64,000 nt of DNA, taken from Buddleja alternifolia. Taxonomy: Eukaryota > Streptophyta > Magnoliopsida > Lamiales > Scrophulariaceae. The first letter of the stretch is position 1. Each line of letters opens with the position of its first letter. Both the position numbers and the translations under genes were made by a program. The stretch lies in the NCBI GenBank assembly GCA_019426215.1, contig CM033401.1, forward strand, positions 10,297,134 to 10,361,133, written 5' to 3'. Of the stretch, positions 24,624 through 36,431 are shown piece after piece. The notes below the pieces were generated by a model. It did no database searches. It was not told the origin of the DNA and saw nothing but the letters and a program-made list of their open reading frames with translations.

Positions 24624-24811
24624 AAAGATGGAGGTGGGGCTTGCACGTGGAAGGAAATAGCACCATGTTTGGCAATGCACTTAACTACATTGCGCTGCGG
24701 TTGCTCGGGGAAGACGAGGGTAGTAATATTGCTATTTCGAAAGGAAGGAAATGGGTTCTTGATCATGGGGGCCTACTAACGATACCCTTTCGGGGTAAAA
24801 TGACCCTTTCG
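24624..24811 (+). pseudogene. Oxidosqualene cyclase (triterpene synthase) exon remnant
   Basis: The exon encodes [20 protein letters not shown], then LGEDEG and [16 protein letters not shown]. This matches the plant 2,3-oxidosqualene cyclase pattern (DGGWGLHIEG-STMFG--LNY--LRLLGE...KGRKWILDHGG-T-IPSWGK). Intact enzymes are about 760 residues and fold oxidosqualene into triterpenes or sterols in the cytosol. The upstream GATGGAGG-TGGGGC phrase lacks one base, breaking DGGWG. The canonical SWGK is altered to FRGK. The 3' splice donor (TCG|GTAAGG) is still present. No neighbouring exons were found, so it is an isolated exon from a larger gene. Confidence 0.75.
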
Positions 24812-24931
24812 GTAAGGTTACTTATGAACTACAATCCTCATATATGAATATGTGGACATAGACACAATACGATACGTATACGAAATACGATAAATTTCAA
24901 AATTTTAAAATATGATATGTTTATCATACAA

Positions 24932-24962
<31 letters not shown>

Positions 24963-25237
24963 AAATAGATTAATTTATTGACATAAATAAACCACAATAT
25001 TAAGCATATCACAACTCATGGTTTATAAGTTCAAAAAATTTCAAAGTAAAAGAAAAAAAAATCATCATTGGCGTGTTGATAGTAATTAAGATTGTATATT
25101 GAAAGTTATAAGCACAAGGAATTTGTCAACATACTAAAGCGGAAGATTTGATATTGCATATACCGAATGTTGATGCAATGATACCTTCTTACAAGAGTAA
25201 TATATATATATATATATATATACACCCCATATTTCTA
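24812..25237. other. AT-rich spacer with TA microsatellites
   Basis: Nothing coding. TA dinucleotide runs lie at about 24929-24956 and 25200-25222, the second directly next to the long-TIR element. Confidence 0.6.
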
Positions 25238-25539
25238 GGGTTTTTTATTACAATAATATAAAATAAATAAATAAATCTTAAAATAATATAATTTTAAAAA
25301 ATTTAATAACTTAATACAAGACGACATACTTTTTCTACACAAGGAGACCACCCTTATGGCTCAATTTTAGTGAAGATTAGAAGACGGCATTCTGTCTGCC
25401 TTCTTCAAAACTCCTTTTTTTTTTAATATTAAGGAAATAAATGACGGCATCGTGCATGCCGTCTTCTATTTTCTTTTTTTTTTAATTACGGCTTAATAGT
25501 TTTTTTCCTTGTTTTCGGCTCATTTTTCTTCCTTTTTCG

Positions 25540-26765
25540 TGCATTTTTAGGTTTCGACTTGAACATATAAATTGTAAATTTTCATATAAACTTTGTAACC
25601 CCACAAGAATGTGAACATTTCGATGTCCGATTGAAGAAATATGATAAAGCAAAGAGCAACATTTGAGCATTTTTTTAAAGAAAATAATGACTTTTTCCTT
25701 AATTACGATTCAGTTTTCTCCATTTTTTGTGCATTTTTAGGTTTCGACTTACACATATAAATTGTAGACTTTCATATGAACTTTGTAACGCCACAAGATT
25801 GAGATCATTTCCTCGCCCGGTTGAAGAAATACGACAAAGTAAAAGAGCAACATTTGAACATTTTTTTAAAGAAAAAAATGACTTTTTCCTTATTTACAGC
25901 TCAGTTTTCTCCTTTTCTTGTGCATTTTTAGGCTTCGACTTGAACATATAAATTGTAGACAACGCCACAAGAATAGGATCATTTCGATGCCCGGTTGAGG
26001 AAATACGATAAAGCAACTTTTGAACATTTTTTTAAAGAAAATAATGATTTTTTCCTTATTTTCGGCTCATTTTTCTCCCTTTTTCGTGCATTTTTAGGTT
26101 TCGACTTGAACATATAAATTGTAGGCTTTCATATAAACTTTACAACGCCATAAGAATGGGATCATTTTGATGACCCGTTGATGAGATACGGTAAAAAAAC
26201 ATTTGAGCATTTTTTAAAAGAAAATAATGACTTTTTCCTTATTTACGGCTCAGTTTTTTCTCTTTTTCGTGCATTTTTAGGTTTCGACTTAACATATAAA
26301 TTGTAAGCTTTCATATGAACTTTGTAATGACATAAGAATGGGATCATTTTGACGCCCGGTTGAAGAAATACAACAAAGTAAAAGAGCAACATTTGAGCAT
26401 TTTTTTAAAGAAAATAATGACTTTTTCTTTAATTACGACTCAGCTTTCTCCCCTTTTCATGCATTTTTAAGTTTCGACTTGAACATAGAAATTGTAGACT
26501 TTTATATAAACTTTGTAATGCCACAAGAATGAGATCATTTCGATGCCTGGTTGAAGAAATACGATAAAGCAACTTTTGAGCATTTTTTAAAAGAAAATAA
26601 TGACTTTTTCCTAATTTTTGGCTCATTTTTCTCCCTTTTTCGTGCATTTTTAGGTTTTGATTTGAACATATAAATTATAGACTTTCATATAAAATTTACA
26701 AGGTCACAAGAATGGGATCATTTCGATAACCGGTTGATGAAATACGATAAAGCAACATTTGAGCC
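25540..26765 (+). repeat. Seven direct about 185-bp units, left arm
   Basis: The phrase GCATTTTTAGGTTTCGACTT (or close variants) recurs at about 25541, 25731, 25920, 26088, 26268, 26458 and 26641, a spacing of 168-190 bp. Each unit also contains CACAAGAATGGGATCATTT and GACTTTTTCCTTATTTACGG variants. Confidence 0.85.
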
Positions 26766-26789
26766 ACAAGAATGGGATCATTCAAATGT

Positions 26790-27660
26790 TGATTTATCGT
26801 ATTTCATCAACCGGTCATCGAAATGATCCCATTCTTGTGGTGTTACAAAATTTATATAAAAATCTACAATTTATATGTTCAAATCGAAACATAAAAATGC
26901 ACTAAAAAGGGAGAAAACTGAGCCGTAAATAAAGAAAAAAATCATTATTTTTTTTAAGAAAATGCTCAAATGTTGCTCTTTTACTTTGTCATATTTATTT
27001 AACCGGGCGTTGAAATGATCCGATTCTTATGGAGTTACAAAGTTCATATGAAAGTCTACAAATTATATGTTCAAGTCGAAACCTAAAAATGCACGAAAAA
27101 GGAAGAAAACTGAGCCGTAAATAAGGAAAAAGTCACTTTAAGAAAATGCTCAAATGTTGTTTTATTGTATTTCATCAACCGGTCATCGAAATGATCCAAT
27201 TCTTGTGGCGTTGTAAAGTTTATATGAAACTCTACAATTTATATGCTCAAGTCGAAACCTAAAAACATACAAAAAAGGGAGAAAAACGAGCTGAAAACAA
27301 GGAAAAAGTCAATATTTTTAAAAAAAAAAATGCTCAAAAGTTGCTTTATCGTATTTCTTCAACCGGGCATCGAAATGATTTCATTCTTGTGGCGTTCTTT
27401 ACAATTTTTATGTTCAAATCAAAACCTAATAATGCACGAAAAAGGGAGAAAACTGAACCGTAAATAAGGAAAAAGTCATTATTTTCTTTAAGAAAATGCT
27501 CAAATGTTACTCTTTTACTTTGTTGTATTTCTTCAACAGGGCATCGAAATGATCTCATTTTTGTAGCGTTACAAAGTTCATATGAAAGCCTACAATTTAT
27601 CTGTTCAAGTCGAAACCTAAAAATGCACAGAAAAAGTGAGAAAAATGAGTCAGAAACAAG
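26790..27660 (-). repeat. Five inverted about 185-bp units, right arm
   Basis: The reverse-complement phrase AAGTCGAAACCTAAAAATGC (with variants) recurs at about 26878, 27069, 27245, 27411 and 27603, a spacing of 166-192 bp. Two fewer units than in the left arm shows unequal gain or loss. Confidence 0.85.
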
Positions 27661-27911
27661 GAAAACAACTATTAAGCCGTAATTAAAAAAAATTAAAAAA
27701 AGAAAAATAAAATAGAAGGCGGCATGCATAATGTCGTCTTCTATTTCTTTAATATTAAAAAAAATAAAATTTGAAGACGGCATGCAGCATGCCGTCTTCT
27801 AGTTAGAAGACAGCATGATGCCTGCTGTCTTGTATTAATTTATTAAATTTTTTAAAATTATATTATTTTGAGATTTTTTTATTTATTTTATATTATTTTA
27901 ATAAAAAACCC

Positions 27912-28287
27912 CCATATTTGTACAAGTATGTAGCGCTGTTAGTTTTGTCTTCGACGTCGTTAGTGTGTACGAGCTTCTGGACTGCATGGTTCTGCGTGGG
28001 AATAGGCAGAGGAAGCAGGTCAAAATTGACGGCCGTCCTATTTATTTTTGGCTAGCCCCATAACTGACGTTGGTCTGGCGCATGAGCTGACCTCGTTTAT
28101 CCATCATTTTTAATTGGTGCAGACGTCACACATATTTATTTATTTATTTTGAGTTTTTTTGCTCCTTCTGTAAAGAGACCCAATGACGAGTCATTGTGTC
28201 CTGGTTTAGCCGCTCACCACAACCAATCTACATCAAACAACGTTCACTATCCATGCACTCTACCTTCTTCAACCTCACCATTTATCA
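27912..28287. other. Intergenic, nothing recognised
   Basis: Slightly more GC-rich than the surroundings (27930-28100) but without a convincing reading frame. Confidence 0.45.
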
Positions 28288-28567
28288 ATTGTTCAAAACG
28301 GCCTCATATGTTCTCTGTTTAGATATCAGATCTGCTACTTTTACTATTTCAAAAAAAAAAGGAGTTTTCTCCATCTCAGATATAGTCGCAGATTAGTTTG
28401 GGCTTCTGGAATTTTGCTTGTTTTTAATTTGTTTTGACTTTTCTGTATTTTGTACCAATGCATTTTTTAGTTTTACGAGTTTTTTTTGTTTTATCCTATT
28501 TCTATTGCTTTCTTTTCCTTTTTTAGGATTCTTTTCCAATTTGTATTGAATTTTCTAAATTTTGTTT
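28288..28567 (+). repeat. About 280-bp direct repeat, copy 1
   Basis: The block begins GGCCTCATATGTTCTCTGTT and runs through an A-homopolymer and CTCAGATATAGTCGCAGATT to ATTGAATTTTCTAAATTTTG. It recurs in the same orientation at 41966-42241. It is noncoding and lies upstream of the LUC7 remnant, so it may be old leader or intron DNA. Confidence 0.75.
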
Positions 28568-28996
28568 ATAATATTATTGAAATTTGGTCTAATTCATTTT
28601 CTTCTAATTATTTTGTTTTCCAGAATTTTTGTTGATTTTTTTCCTCTTTTTCCCTCATTTTTCTCATTTGCTATTTCGTGTTTTGATCTACCGATTTCTT
28701 TCCTAAGTTTTTTAATTTTATGATTTCTTTGCTGATTTGTGTCAAACTTTGTTGTCTATGGTTGTGGGATTGGGGCTGATACCCAGAGTACTTACCATGG
28801 ATCTTGTTATCCCCTTTTTAAGTAGTTTATGAACCCAATAGATGTTTTTGGTATTACTTCCAGATGTATTAATTGAAGCCTCTATACAATTGCCAGAGGA
28901 TCTATGGATCTTTATGAATTTTCTGTGGATCTAGACCAGCCCCATGCATTTAAGCTTGTTTCACTATTGTAATGTTGATTTTGGTGTTTCTCTTAG
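28568..28996. other. Noncoding stretch upstream of the LUC7 remnant
   Basis: T-rich, intron-like DNA. Upstream LUC7 exons (the first zinc finger) could not be found here. Confidence 0.4.
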
Positions 28997-29259
28997 TTGT
29001 CTTGGTGCACAACGAAAGCTTGATGAAGCTGAGGCACTTATGAGAAAGGATAAATTACTGATGAGAAAAAAATGGCTGTATGCGAAACATGTGGCTCCTT
29101 TCGTGGGGCAAATGATGATGCAAAGAGAACTCAGTCACATGTTGCTGGCAAGCAGCATATATATATATATATATATTGACAAATCAATACTTATGCTTCA
29201 TTAAATTTGTGGGAAATCCCCAGAATTACATCAAAAAAGGGGTCAAAGCATCCCCAAGA

Positions 29260-29898
29260 TGTTGGACTTTTTAGTCAAGCCCAATATTATAATTGGCCTA
29301 AGTCATATATTTTATTAAAAGACTTATAAGTGTATCGGGTTAGAATAATAATATCTTATGAGCCTAGTCATTCAACTAATTAAGAACTCTAGGGACTTTA
29401 CACTTGGATGGGAAGAAATAGTCCTAAACCCAATAGAGTCTTGGTCCTACCTTTCACTTGATCAAATATTTGAGATAAGTATCCAAAGATCTTGATAACC
29501 ACGAAAATGATAGATTTTATTTACTCCTAAAATTTGGCTATAAATAGAGCCATAATTCATTCTTTCTATTAATTCTAATATTACGTAATTCAGTACATTA
29601 GAGAGGAAAAGAATTGAGTGAATAGATAGTATATTGATGGTGAATCAAGCGGTGGAGCTCAAGAAATACATAAGGGAACCATCATCCCGAGATCAAGGAG
29701 AAAGGTGAAGATTAAGACTCGAAGATCCACACCAACACACCTTGCTCAATCTATTCACAGTAATACATGGATCAAGGTACGTATTCATATACTTTGTGTT
29801 ATGCAATTATAAAGATCCATGAACTCGAAATAGGAAATTTGATTATGGGGTCAAATTATTATGTTTATGCCTATTATGATAATGTAATTAGTCTTACA
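29260..29898 (+). mobile_element. Solo LTR, copia-type, in the LUC7 remnant
   Basis: The segment begins TGTTGGACTTTTTAG and ends GTCTTACA. It is flanked by a perfect 5-bp duplication, CAAGA (29255-29259 and 29899-29903). A TATA box (GCTATAAATAGAGCC, about 29541) lies where an LTR promoter is expected. No internal region or second LTR is attached, so this is a solo LTR left by recombination between LTRs. Confidence 0.85.
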
Positions 29899-30382
29899 CA
29901 AGACGCATAAGGTACAAAATAGGAGGCGTTACAAAAGAGATATCCAAATTTTGGGAGGGGACAAAAAGTAGTAAGAAAGAAACAACTAGTTCGATTACAA
30001 AAACTGCAACCGAGTGGATCTCCTGACTTGGAGGTCTCTAGAGTTCCAAAATTTATGGCCCGGGGCTTTGTCATTGGGTATAAGGTACATATTAAATGGA
30101 AGTCATATTTTTTAAGCCATTGCTACTATTGCATAAAAGTATTATGTATGTGTCTAATTAGTCATACCTATATTATCTACAATTGAAGAGCTTTCATTTG
30201 GTGTCTTTTTGTTTGCTAGGTAGTTTTTCCCTGTTTCTATCTGTATCTATCTCAATCAAGCCTCTTGACCCAGGGTGAAAGGCTACCACTCCTTTTCTTT
30301 CTATTCTCTCTCTAGCTTCTACGCATCTCTCACTATCTCCCTTCCTCTTCTCTATATTTTTATCCATTTGTCGTGGGGTTTT

Positions 30383-30850
30383 TGCTTAATTTCACATAAT
30401 TCATTATCCCCCCACAATCGTGAACTTCATGATTTCATGTAATTGCAACAAAGAAACAATTAACCTTTGTCCATTGCTATTAGTCTTTTCAATGTAGATC
30501 TCGTTTGTATGGAGTTACTGATTCGCCTCTTGGAGAATTGGTTTCTCTCCCTCGACCCCTATTTGAATGATGGAAGACATCGTTTTCTTTTTTGCTTTTC
30601 TTTTACGCTTATTCAATGTGTTGTATTATTTGTTTTTCTGTAGGGGTAGAGAGAGGACCAATTCCTCTTTAAATAAAACTCTAATAGGTGCCTCCCATCA
30701 AGGCACTTCTTAACGTAAAGTCCTGACTTTTATAGCCAATAAACATTAATTATTTAATATTACAAAATTACTTATTTTATCAAATAAACATTAATATTGA
30801 TAAAATAATAATTTGTAAATAAATATGTGGGTCATAAATTATTTCTTACA
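30383..30850 (-). repeat. 3' LTR of the copia element
   Basis: It is nearly identical to 36432-36901 over about 468 bp, ending TTTCTTACA on the plus strand (TGTAAGAAA on the element's strand). The adjoining internal bases, read on the minus strand, give a purine-rich GTCGGAGAA tract, the likely polypurine tract. Confidence 0.85.
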
Positions 30851-31269
30851 TTCTCCGACTTGACCCATATATTTACTTTAATGATTTAGAATAAATATAA
30901 TGTGCACAATAAATTATTCTAAATCTTTCGTTAGTATTGGCTATACTATTATGTCATGATTAAGTGAAAACTAATGAGAGTCATGGCGGTTGTACATCAT
31001 TAACTCAACATAGTTCCTTCCATGTACTACGACATTAATTTCTCGTTAATCATGACCCTTTATTAAGAGAAATAAAGGTTCAACTTTAATGTTTTTAATA
31101 AAAAAAAACAACTCCTGTTATCTTAATTCTATTCAATAATGCATACAATACAGAAAACAGGAAATTTCAGAAACTTTTATTGAGCTCAAGAGAATCAAAT
31201 ATTAGAACTTAATATGCATAACATAATTCAATTATGATGTCCTATAATGCCCATCCTTTGGACATGCTC

Positions 31270-31760
31270 ACTAAAGATCTTGGGCGGTGATCCTTTTGTT
31301 AAAGGATCTGCAATCATGAGTTTGGTGCTAATATGTTCGATTGATACTCTTTGTTTCTGAACTTCTTCTTAACGGCAAAGTATTTGATTTCCATATGCTT
31401 AGCACCCTTAGAATACTTGTCGTTCTTTGAAAAGAAGACTACTGCAGAGTTATCACAATAAATTTTCAGCGGCTTACTAATAGTGTCGACAACTCGAAGC
31501 CCCGAAATAAAATTCCGCAGCTATAAATCGTGAACAGTAGCCTCAAAGCAAGCCACAAATTCAGCTTCCATAGTGGATGCAACAATGACAGACTGCTTTG
31601 CACTTTTCCATGAAATTGCCCCTTCAGCTAATCGGAACATATATCCAAATGTGGATTTTCTTGTATCAATACACCTGGCATAGTCTGAATCTGAGTATCC
31701 AATCACCTCCAAATTTTTGGATCTTCTATATGTGAGCATATGATTTTTCGTTCCTTGCAA
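31270..31760 (-). pseudogene. Copia RNase H region
   Basis: The minus strand encodes EVIGYSDSDYARC, then RKSTFGYMF and SWKSAKQSVIVASTMEAEFV, the RNase H core of copia polyproteins. After a stop near 31520 the same domain continues as KPLKIYCDNSAVVFFSKN and further. At least one nonsense codon interrupts it. Confidence 0.85.
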
Positions 31761-31950
31761 GTATCTGAGGACTTTCTTGGTAACTTTCCAATTATCTAGT
31801 GCTGGATTTAGCTTTCCAATGATCTAGTCCTGGAGTACTTTGGAATCTGCCCAATATTCCAACGCAAAAGCTGATGTCTAGTCTCGTACAAGTTTGAAGA
31901 TACATCAAACTTCCGACAACAGATGCAAAAGGAATTCTTTCCATCTCTTC

Positions 31951-32879
31951 TCACTCCAATTCATTCTTTGCGCATTTCATAAGGCCAAACTTATCCCCCT
32001 TCGGAATGGGAACAATCCCTGCTGAACATTTTTCCACCTTAAACCTTTCTAGAACTTTATTAATGTATGCTTTCTGAGACAACCCTAACAATCCTTGTGA
32101 TCTATCATGGAATATTTCAATTCCTATCACATAAGTTGCCTCTCCCATATCCTTCATTTCAAAGTTCTTTGAAAGATTTTCTTGGTTTCATGTAATAAAC
32201 CAAGATCATTAGCAGCAAGTAAAATATCATCAACATACAAGACTAAGAATATAAATTTGCTCCCACTGACCTTCATGTATATACACCAATCAATAGTGTT
32301 TTCCTTAAATCCAAATGAAGTCATGGTATCATTAAACTTAAGATACCATTGTCGAGAAGCTTGTTTTAGTCCGTATATTGACTTTTTAAGCTTACACACC
32401 ATATGTTCCTTTCCTTTAACTGAAAAACCTTCAGGTTGGGCCATATAAACCTCTTCATCTAAATCTCCATTAAGTAAGGCTGTTTTAACGTCCATTTGGT
32501 GTAACTCCAAGTCATAATGAGCCACCAAAGCCAATTTAATTCTTAGTGAGTCTTTCTTAGAGACCGGTGAGAAAGTCTCTTTGTAATCAATGCCATCTTT
32601 TTGAGTAAAACCTTTGGCAACAAGTCTAGCTTTATGTCGTTAAATATTGCTCTTTGAGTCCCATTTGATCTTAAAGACCCATTTACAACCGACTCTTTTA
32701 CAACCTTTAGGCAATTCAACAAGGTCCCAGACTTGATTTTGATCCATTGATTTCAACTCCTCTTTCATAGAATTGTCCCACAATAAAATCATCACATTCC
32801 ATGGCTTGAGAAAATGAAACCGGATCATTGTCAATTCCTCAGTCAAGTTCTGACTCTTGGAGATAAACCAAATAATCAT
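31951..32879 (-). pseudogene. Copia reverse transcriptase region
   Basis: The minus strand encodes the start of the domain (QVWDLVELPKGCKRVGCKWV), then HQMDVKTALLNGDLDEEVYM, SIYGLKQASRQWYLKFN and the catalytic FLVLYVDDILL motif, then MKDMGEATYVIGIEIF. The open frames 32640-32879, 32154-32534 and 31951-32157 are separated by shifts and stops. Confidence 0.9.
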
Positions 32880-33294
32880 TTGGAATATTCGATTTTCGTT
32901 CTCTTTCAGATCTTCTTAAAGATATTCCATGTGGTTCATCTAATGTAGGTTTATTATTGACAACCTCATTATGGAGTATTTGATCAGCTAGTTGTTGTTC
33001 TTGATTTTGATGAAGTTGTACAACTTCAGGAACAACAACTTTAGAAGTTAAAGGTATAGGAACCTCAACTCTAATTTCTTTAATGCATATATCACGTTTT
33101 TCTTCACTCCCACTAATTTCACCATTTTCAATGAACTTAGCATTTCCAGTTTCAACTATTCTTGTATTATGATTAGGACAATAAAATCTATACCCTTTGG
33201 ACTTTTCAGGATATCCAATAAAAAAACCACTTATCGGTCTAAAGTCTAATTTCTTTTCATGTGGATCATATGTTCTTACTTCTGCAGGACAACC

Positions 33295-33642
33295 CTAAAT
33301 ATGTAGGTGTCTTAAACTAGGTTTCCTTTCCGTCCACAGTTCAAAAGGGGTCTTTGGAACTGCCTTACTAGGAACCCTATTTAATAGGTACATTGCAGTT
33401 TTTAGTACATATATCCACAAAGATATGGGTAAAGATGAATGACTTAACATACTCCTAACCATTTCCATTAATGTACGGTTACGCCTTTCTGCTACACCAT
33501 TTTGTTCCGGTATACCAGGTATAGTGTATTGAGCACAGATGCCACGTTTTTCAAGAAATTTAGCAAATGGACCTTTACATTGTCCCGATTCATCATACTT
33601 TCCATAGTATTCTCCACCTCTATCGAACCTAATAATTTTCAC
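33295..33642 (-). pseudogene. Copia integrase, central and C-terminal part
   Basis: The frame encodes [12 protein letters not shown] (the second catalytic Asp region), [20 protein letters not shown] (the catalytic Glu region) and [12 protein letters not shown]. It is cut off by a stop from the integrase N-terminal part at 33655-34479. Confidence 0.88.
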
Positions 33643-33654
33643 CTTTTTATCTAA

Positions 33655-34479
33655 TTATCTCTCAACCTCATTAATGTAAACCTCAAGGGCATCTACGGAT
33701 TGAGATTTTTCATGCAAAAGATAAACATAGCCATGCATAACGTGAAAAATCATCAATAAAGGTGATAAAATACTTTCTTTACCAAATGATGGAACATCAA
33801 AAGGTCCACAAATATCGGTGTGTATAATTTCAAGAAGTTGTGTGCTTCTTGTGGCTCCTTTCTTAATGTGTTTCGTTTGTTTTCCTTTAATACAATCGAT
33901 ACATATACCAAGGTCGGTAAAATCCAAGTTTGGAAGAACTTCATTCTTTACAAGTTCATGTAACCTTCCTTTGGATATGTGACTTAACTGTTTATGCCAC
34001 AAGTAAGCAGAGTTCTCATCAACTAAACTACGTTTAGTTCCAACATTAAGATGCAAAGTTATTAAGGTCTCAAGAAAATAATTGTCAAGCTTTAATTTGT
34101 AAAGACCATCACATAAGATTCCTAAACCAATTTTTTCATTCTTATACAATGTAAAAGATTCAAAACCAAACTTAAAAGAGAATCCTAATACATCAAGCTT
34201 TGATAAAGAAACTAAATTACGAGAAAATGTAGGTACATAAAGGGTTTGAAACAAATCTAAATAATGTTCAGTATCTAGGACTAAAAGATACGTCCCAATG
34301 CCTTCCACTGGAGCTTTGTTTCCATTCCCCATAAATACGAAGTTCTCATTTGGCTTTATAGTTAGGATCATACGGAATCCGTGCATCGTATTGGAAATGT
34401 GAGTAGTTGAGCCAGAATCGATCCACCAAGTATTATGTGGAACTTGAATAAGATTTGATTCAAAACATACAAAGCACAA
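33655..34479 (-). pseudogene. Copia protease, GAG-pre-integrase and integrase N-terminus
   Basis: The open frame (274 codons) carries TWWIDSGSTTHIS (aspartic protease active site DSGS), AYLWHKQLSHISKGRL (GAG-pre-integrase zinc-binding HxxxxH), CIDCIKGKQTKH (the zinc-binding Cys pair) and IIHTDICGPF (the first integrase catalytic Asp). It overlaps the gag frame by about 110 bp in another phase, so a frameshift separates it from gag. Read-through to integrase is blocked at 33650. Confidence 0.9.
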
Positions 34480-35363
34480 GGCTTACCTTTCTTTTTGAAC
34501 CAAGCCATACGTTTTTCACAACCCTTCTTCAAGTGTCTAGTTTTGTGACAAAAGCGACACCTGATTTCATTCTTTTGGATTTGATCAACTTTAGAAGATT
34601 CATTCAGGTTGTGTAAACCTTTCTTCTTGTTCTTTCCAGGCTTTCTTTTGAAACTCTTTCCAACTTCTTTATGACTTAGGAAATGAACAGAATGTGTATT
34701 TTGATTCTTCAATCTTGTCTCTTCTTGAACAAGCATACCGATCAATTCATTTACATTCCACTTATCTTTTATAGTGTTGTAATTCATTTGAAGTGGACCA
34801 TATTGTTCAGGAGGCAAGGAGTTCAATATGAATTGTATCAAAAAGAACTCACCCACATTCATGCCCAAAGTCCTTAATTTTGCTGCTAAGTTTGTCATTT
34901 CTAGGATATGCTCATGCATAGTACAAGAACCATCAAATTTCATGTTGGTCAAAGTACCCATTAAAGTACTAGCAAGAGACTTATCAGCAGTTTGAGAATG
35001 CTCTTCCACAAATTTCATAAATTCTTTAGCACTTTCAGTCTGTGGAAGAGTAGCTTTAATGTTGTTTGCAACTGTCATTCGCATAAACATTAAGCTCAAT
35101 ATGTTCGATCTTTCCCAAAGCTTATGGATAGATTTTTCCTCCATACTGCTTTGATCAGTAATAGCAGCGGGTTTCTCGACTTGGAGTGATATATCAAGAT
35201 CCAGAACACCTAAGTGAGACTGGACTTGTTCACACCAGTTAGAGAAATTCAACCCATTAAACAAAGGAACAGATGAAGCATGCGAATGAAGTGAAACAGG
35301 AACAAATACTGCAATTATAGAGATAATGAATACACTAATGCTTTGAAAATTCACATAATTCAA
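34368..35363 (-). pseudogene. Copia gag
   Basis: The frame (331 codons) has the copia gag pattern: LFNGLNFSNWCEQVQSHLG near residue 35, a helical middle with LILNSLPPEQ-like FILNSLPPEQYGPLQ, and the zinc knuckle CRFCHKTRHLKKGC (C-x2-C-x4-H-x4-C). The first 30 or so residues are hydrophobic and probably not part of the original start. Gag would form the particle and bind the element RNA. Confidence 0.88.
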
Positions 35364-36417
35364 ATTCGACTATTCATGAAAACACTATCAATTATATATC
35401 AAAGTTCTCCTTTGGGCGATACTAAGATATATTAACATAAACGATTGAAGTTTGTACTTATCAGATTTATTTGTTATCTTTGGATATACAAAATAATCCT
35501 AATATAAAATATAAAATCAACAATTGTATATATTATAAGAACAATGAATCAACCTTTGGGCGATTTCTTATGTCTTATAATAAGAAACTTCATTTACCCG
35601 TAAATTAACTATCATCATGTCATTTCTAAGAAAATAAAATTCATGGGTAATTGAAAACTTTAAAAATGCAATGAAATATCTCAATTTAATGATAAGGCAA
35701 CTTTGGTGACTAACAAATCATCTATCAAATAGATTTCATACACAAGCTTTAATACTCGACTACAATTAAATTATATAGTCAGAATCAACATATTCAATCC
35801 ATACAATTGATGAAATTTACAACAATCAAGAGACCTGATTCTCAGTTCAAGTGGGCCTCGAATTGTATATTCTTGCATCTTTCCATAAAGTCAAGAAACA
35901 TAAGCATTAATCACACTTTCATGAGAAGCAGAAATTGAAATCCAATGACAGATTCTTAGCCTTAATCACAATTTCATAAGCATTAATTACACTATGCATA
36001 TATATATTCTTAGCTTTAATCAAATTTCTATACCGGCTACCTAAATTATCAGTATATATACAAATACAAGACAAACACAATAGGAACTTAAAATTTTTTT
36101 GTCCAGAATATCAGATTTCGTAAAATTTGCAGCGAGAACCAAAAAACATATGAAGTTGCATTATAACATTCATCGGAAACATTATCATTAACTTTTCATA
36201 AAGTACTTTCGTTCATATACTAGATTCATATTTCTTTCATCAGTGATATATTGTAGCAAAAGAAATCACTTTAATCTAATATTCATACCAAAAGAAAAAA
36301 TCACAAAATATGCACTAAAACATAAATCTAGAATTTGCAACTTTGCAGCGGAAAATTACGTTTTTAATTTGCAAAAAGAGAGTTCATAAATTGAAAAATC
36401 ACGAGCTCATAAACCAA

Positions 36418-36429
36418 GCTTTGATACCA
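36418..36429 (-). other. Primer-binding site of the copia element
   Basis: GCTTTGATACCA here is TGGTATCAAAGC on the element's strand. It is close to TGGTATCAGAGC, which pairs with the 3' end of initiator methionine tRNA. It lies 2 bp inside the 5' LTR, fixing the element's orientation. Confidence 0.85.
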
Positions 36430-36431
36430 CA

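Larger units (their letters stand above)
25238..27911. mobile_element. Mutator-like fold-back element with long inverted repeats
   Basis: The left end GGGTTTTTTATTA and the right end TAATAAAAAACCC open a very long inverted repeat. Each arm runs through an AT-rich block, palindromic GACGGCAT/ATGCCGTC motifs, then an array of about 185-bp units. The flanks CCATATTTCTA (25227-25237) and CCATATTTGTA (27912-27922) match at 10 of 11 bases, consistent with a 9-bp Mutator-type target duplication carrying one mutation. The arms meet near 26780. It encodes no transposase; the open frame at 27346-27783 is a repeat artefact. Class assignment rests on the TSD length and long TIRs. Confidence 0.72.

Noticed and set aside
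24624..24811. Functional triterpene synthase next to DXS as a biosynthetic gene cluster
   Set aside because: Only one exon with a frameshift is present, and no flanking exons were found on either strand.
25540..27660. CRISPR-like regular repeats
   Set aside because: The units are about 185 bp, diverge internally, invert at the centre and lie in a transposon of a plant genome. There are no short identical repeats with unique spacers.
27346..27783. 145-codon minus-strand open frame
   Set aside because: It lies wholly within the repeat array of the fold-back element, and each repeat unit gives the same peptide fragments.
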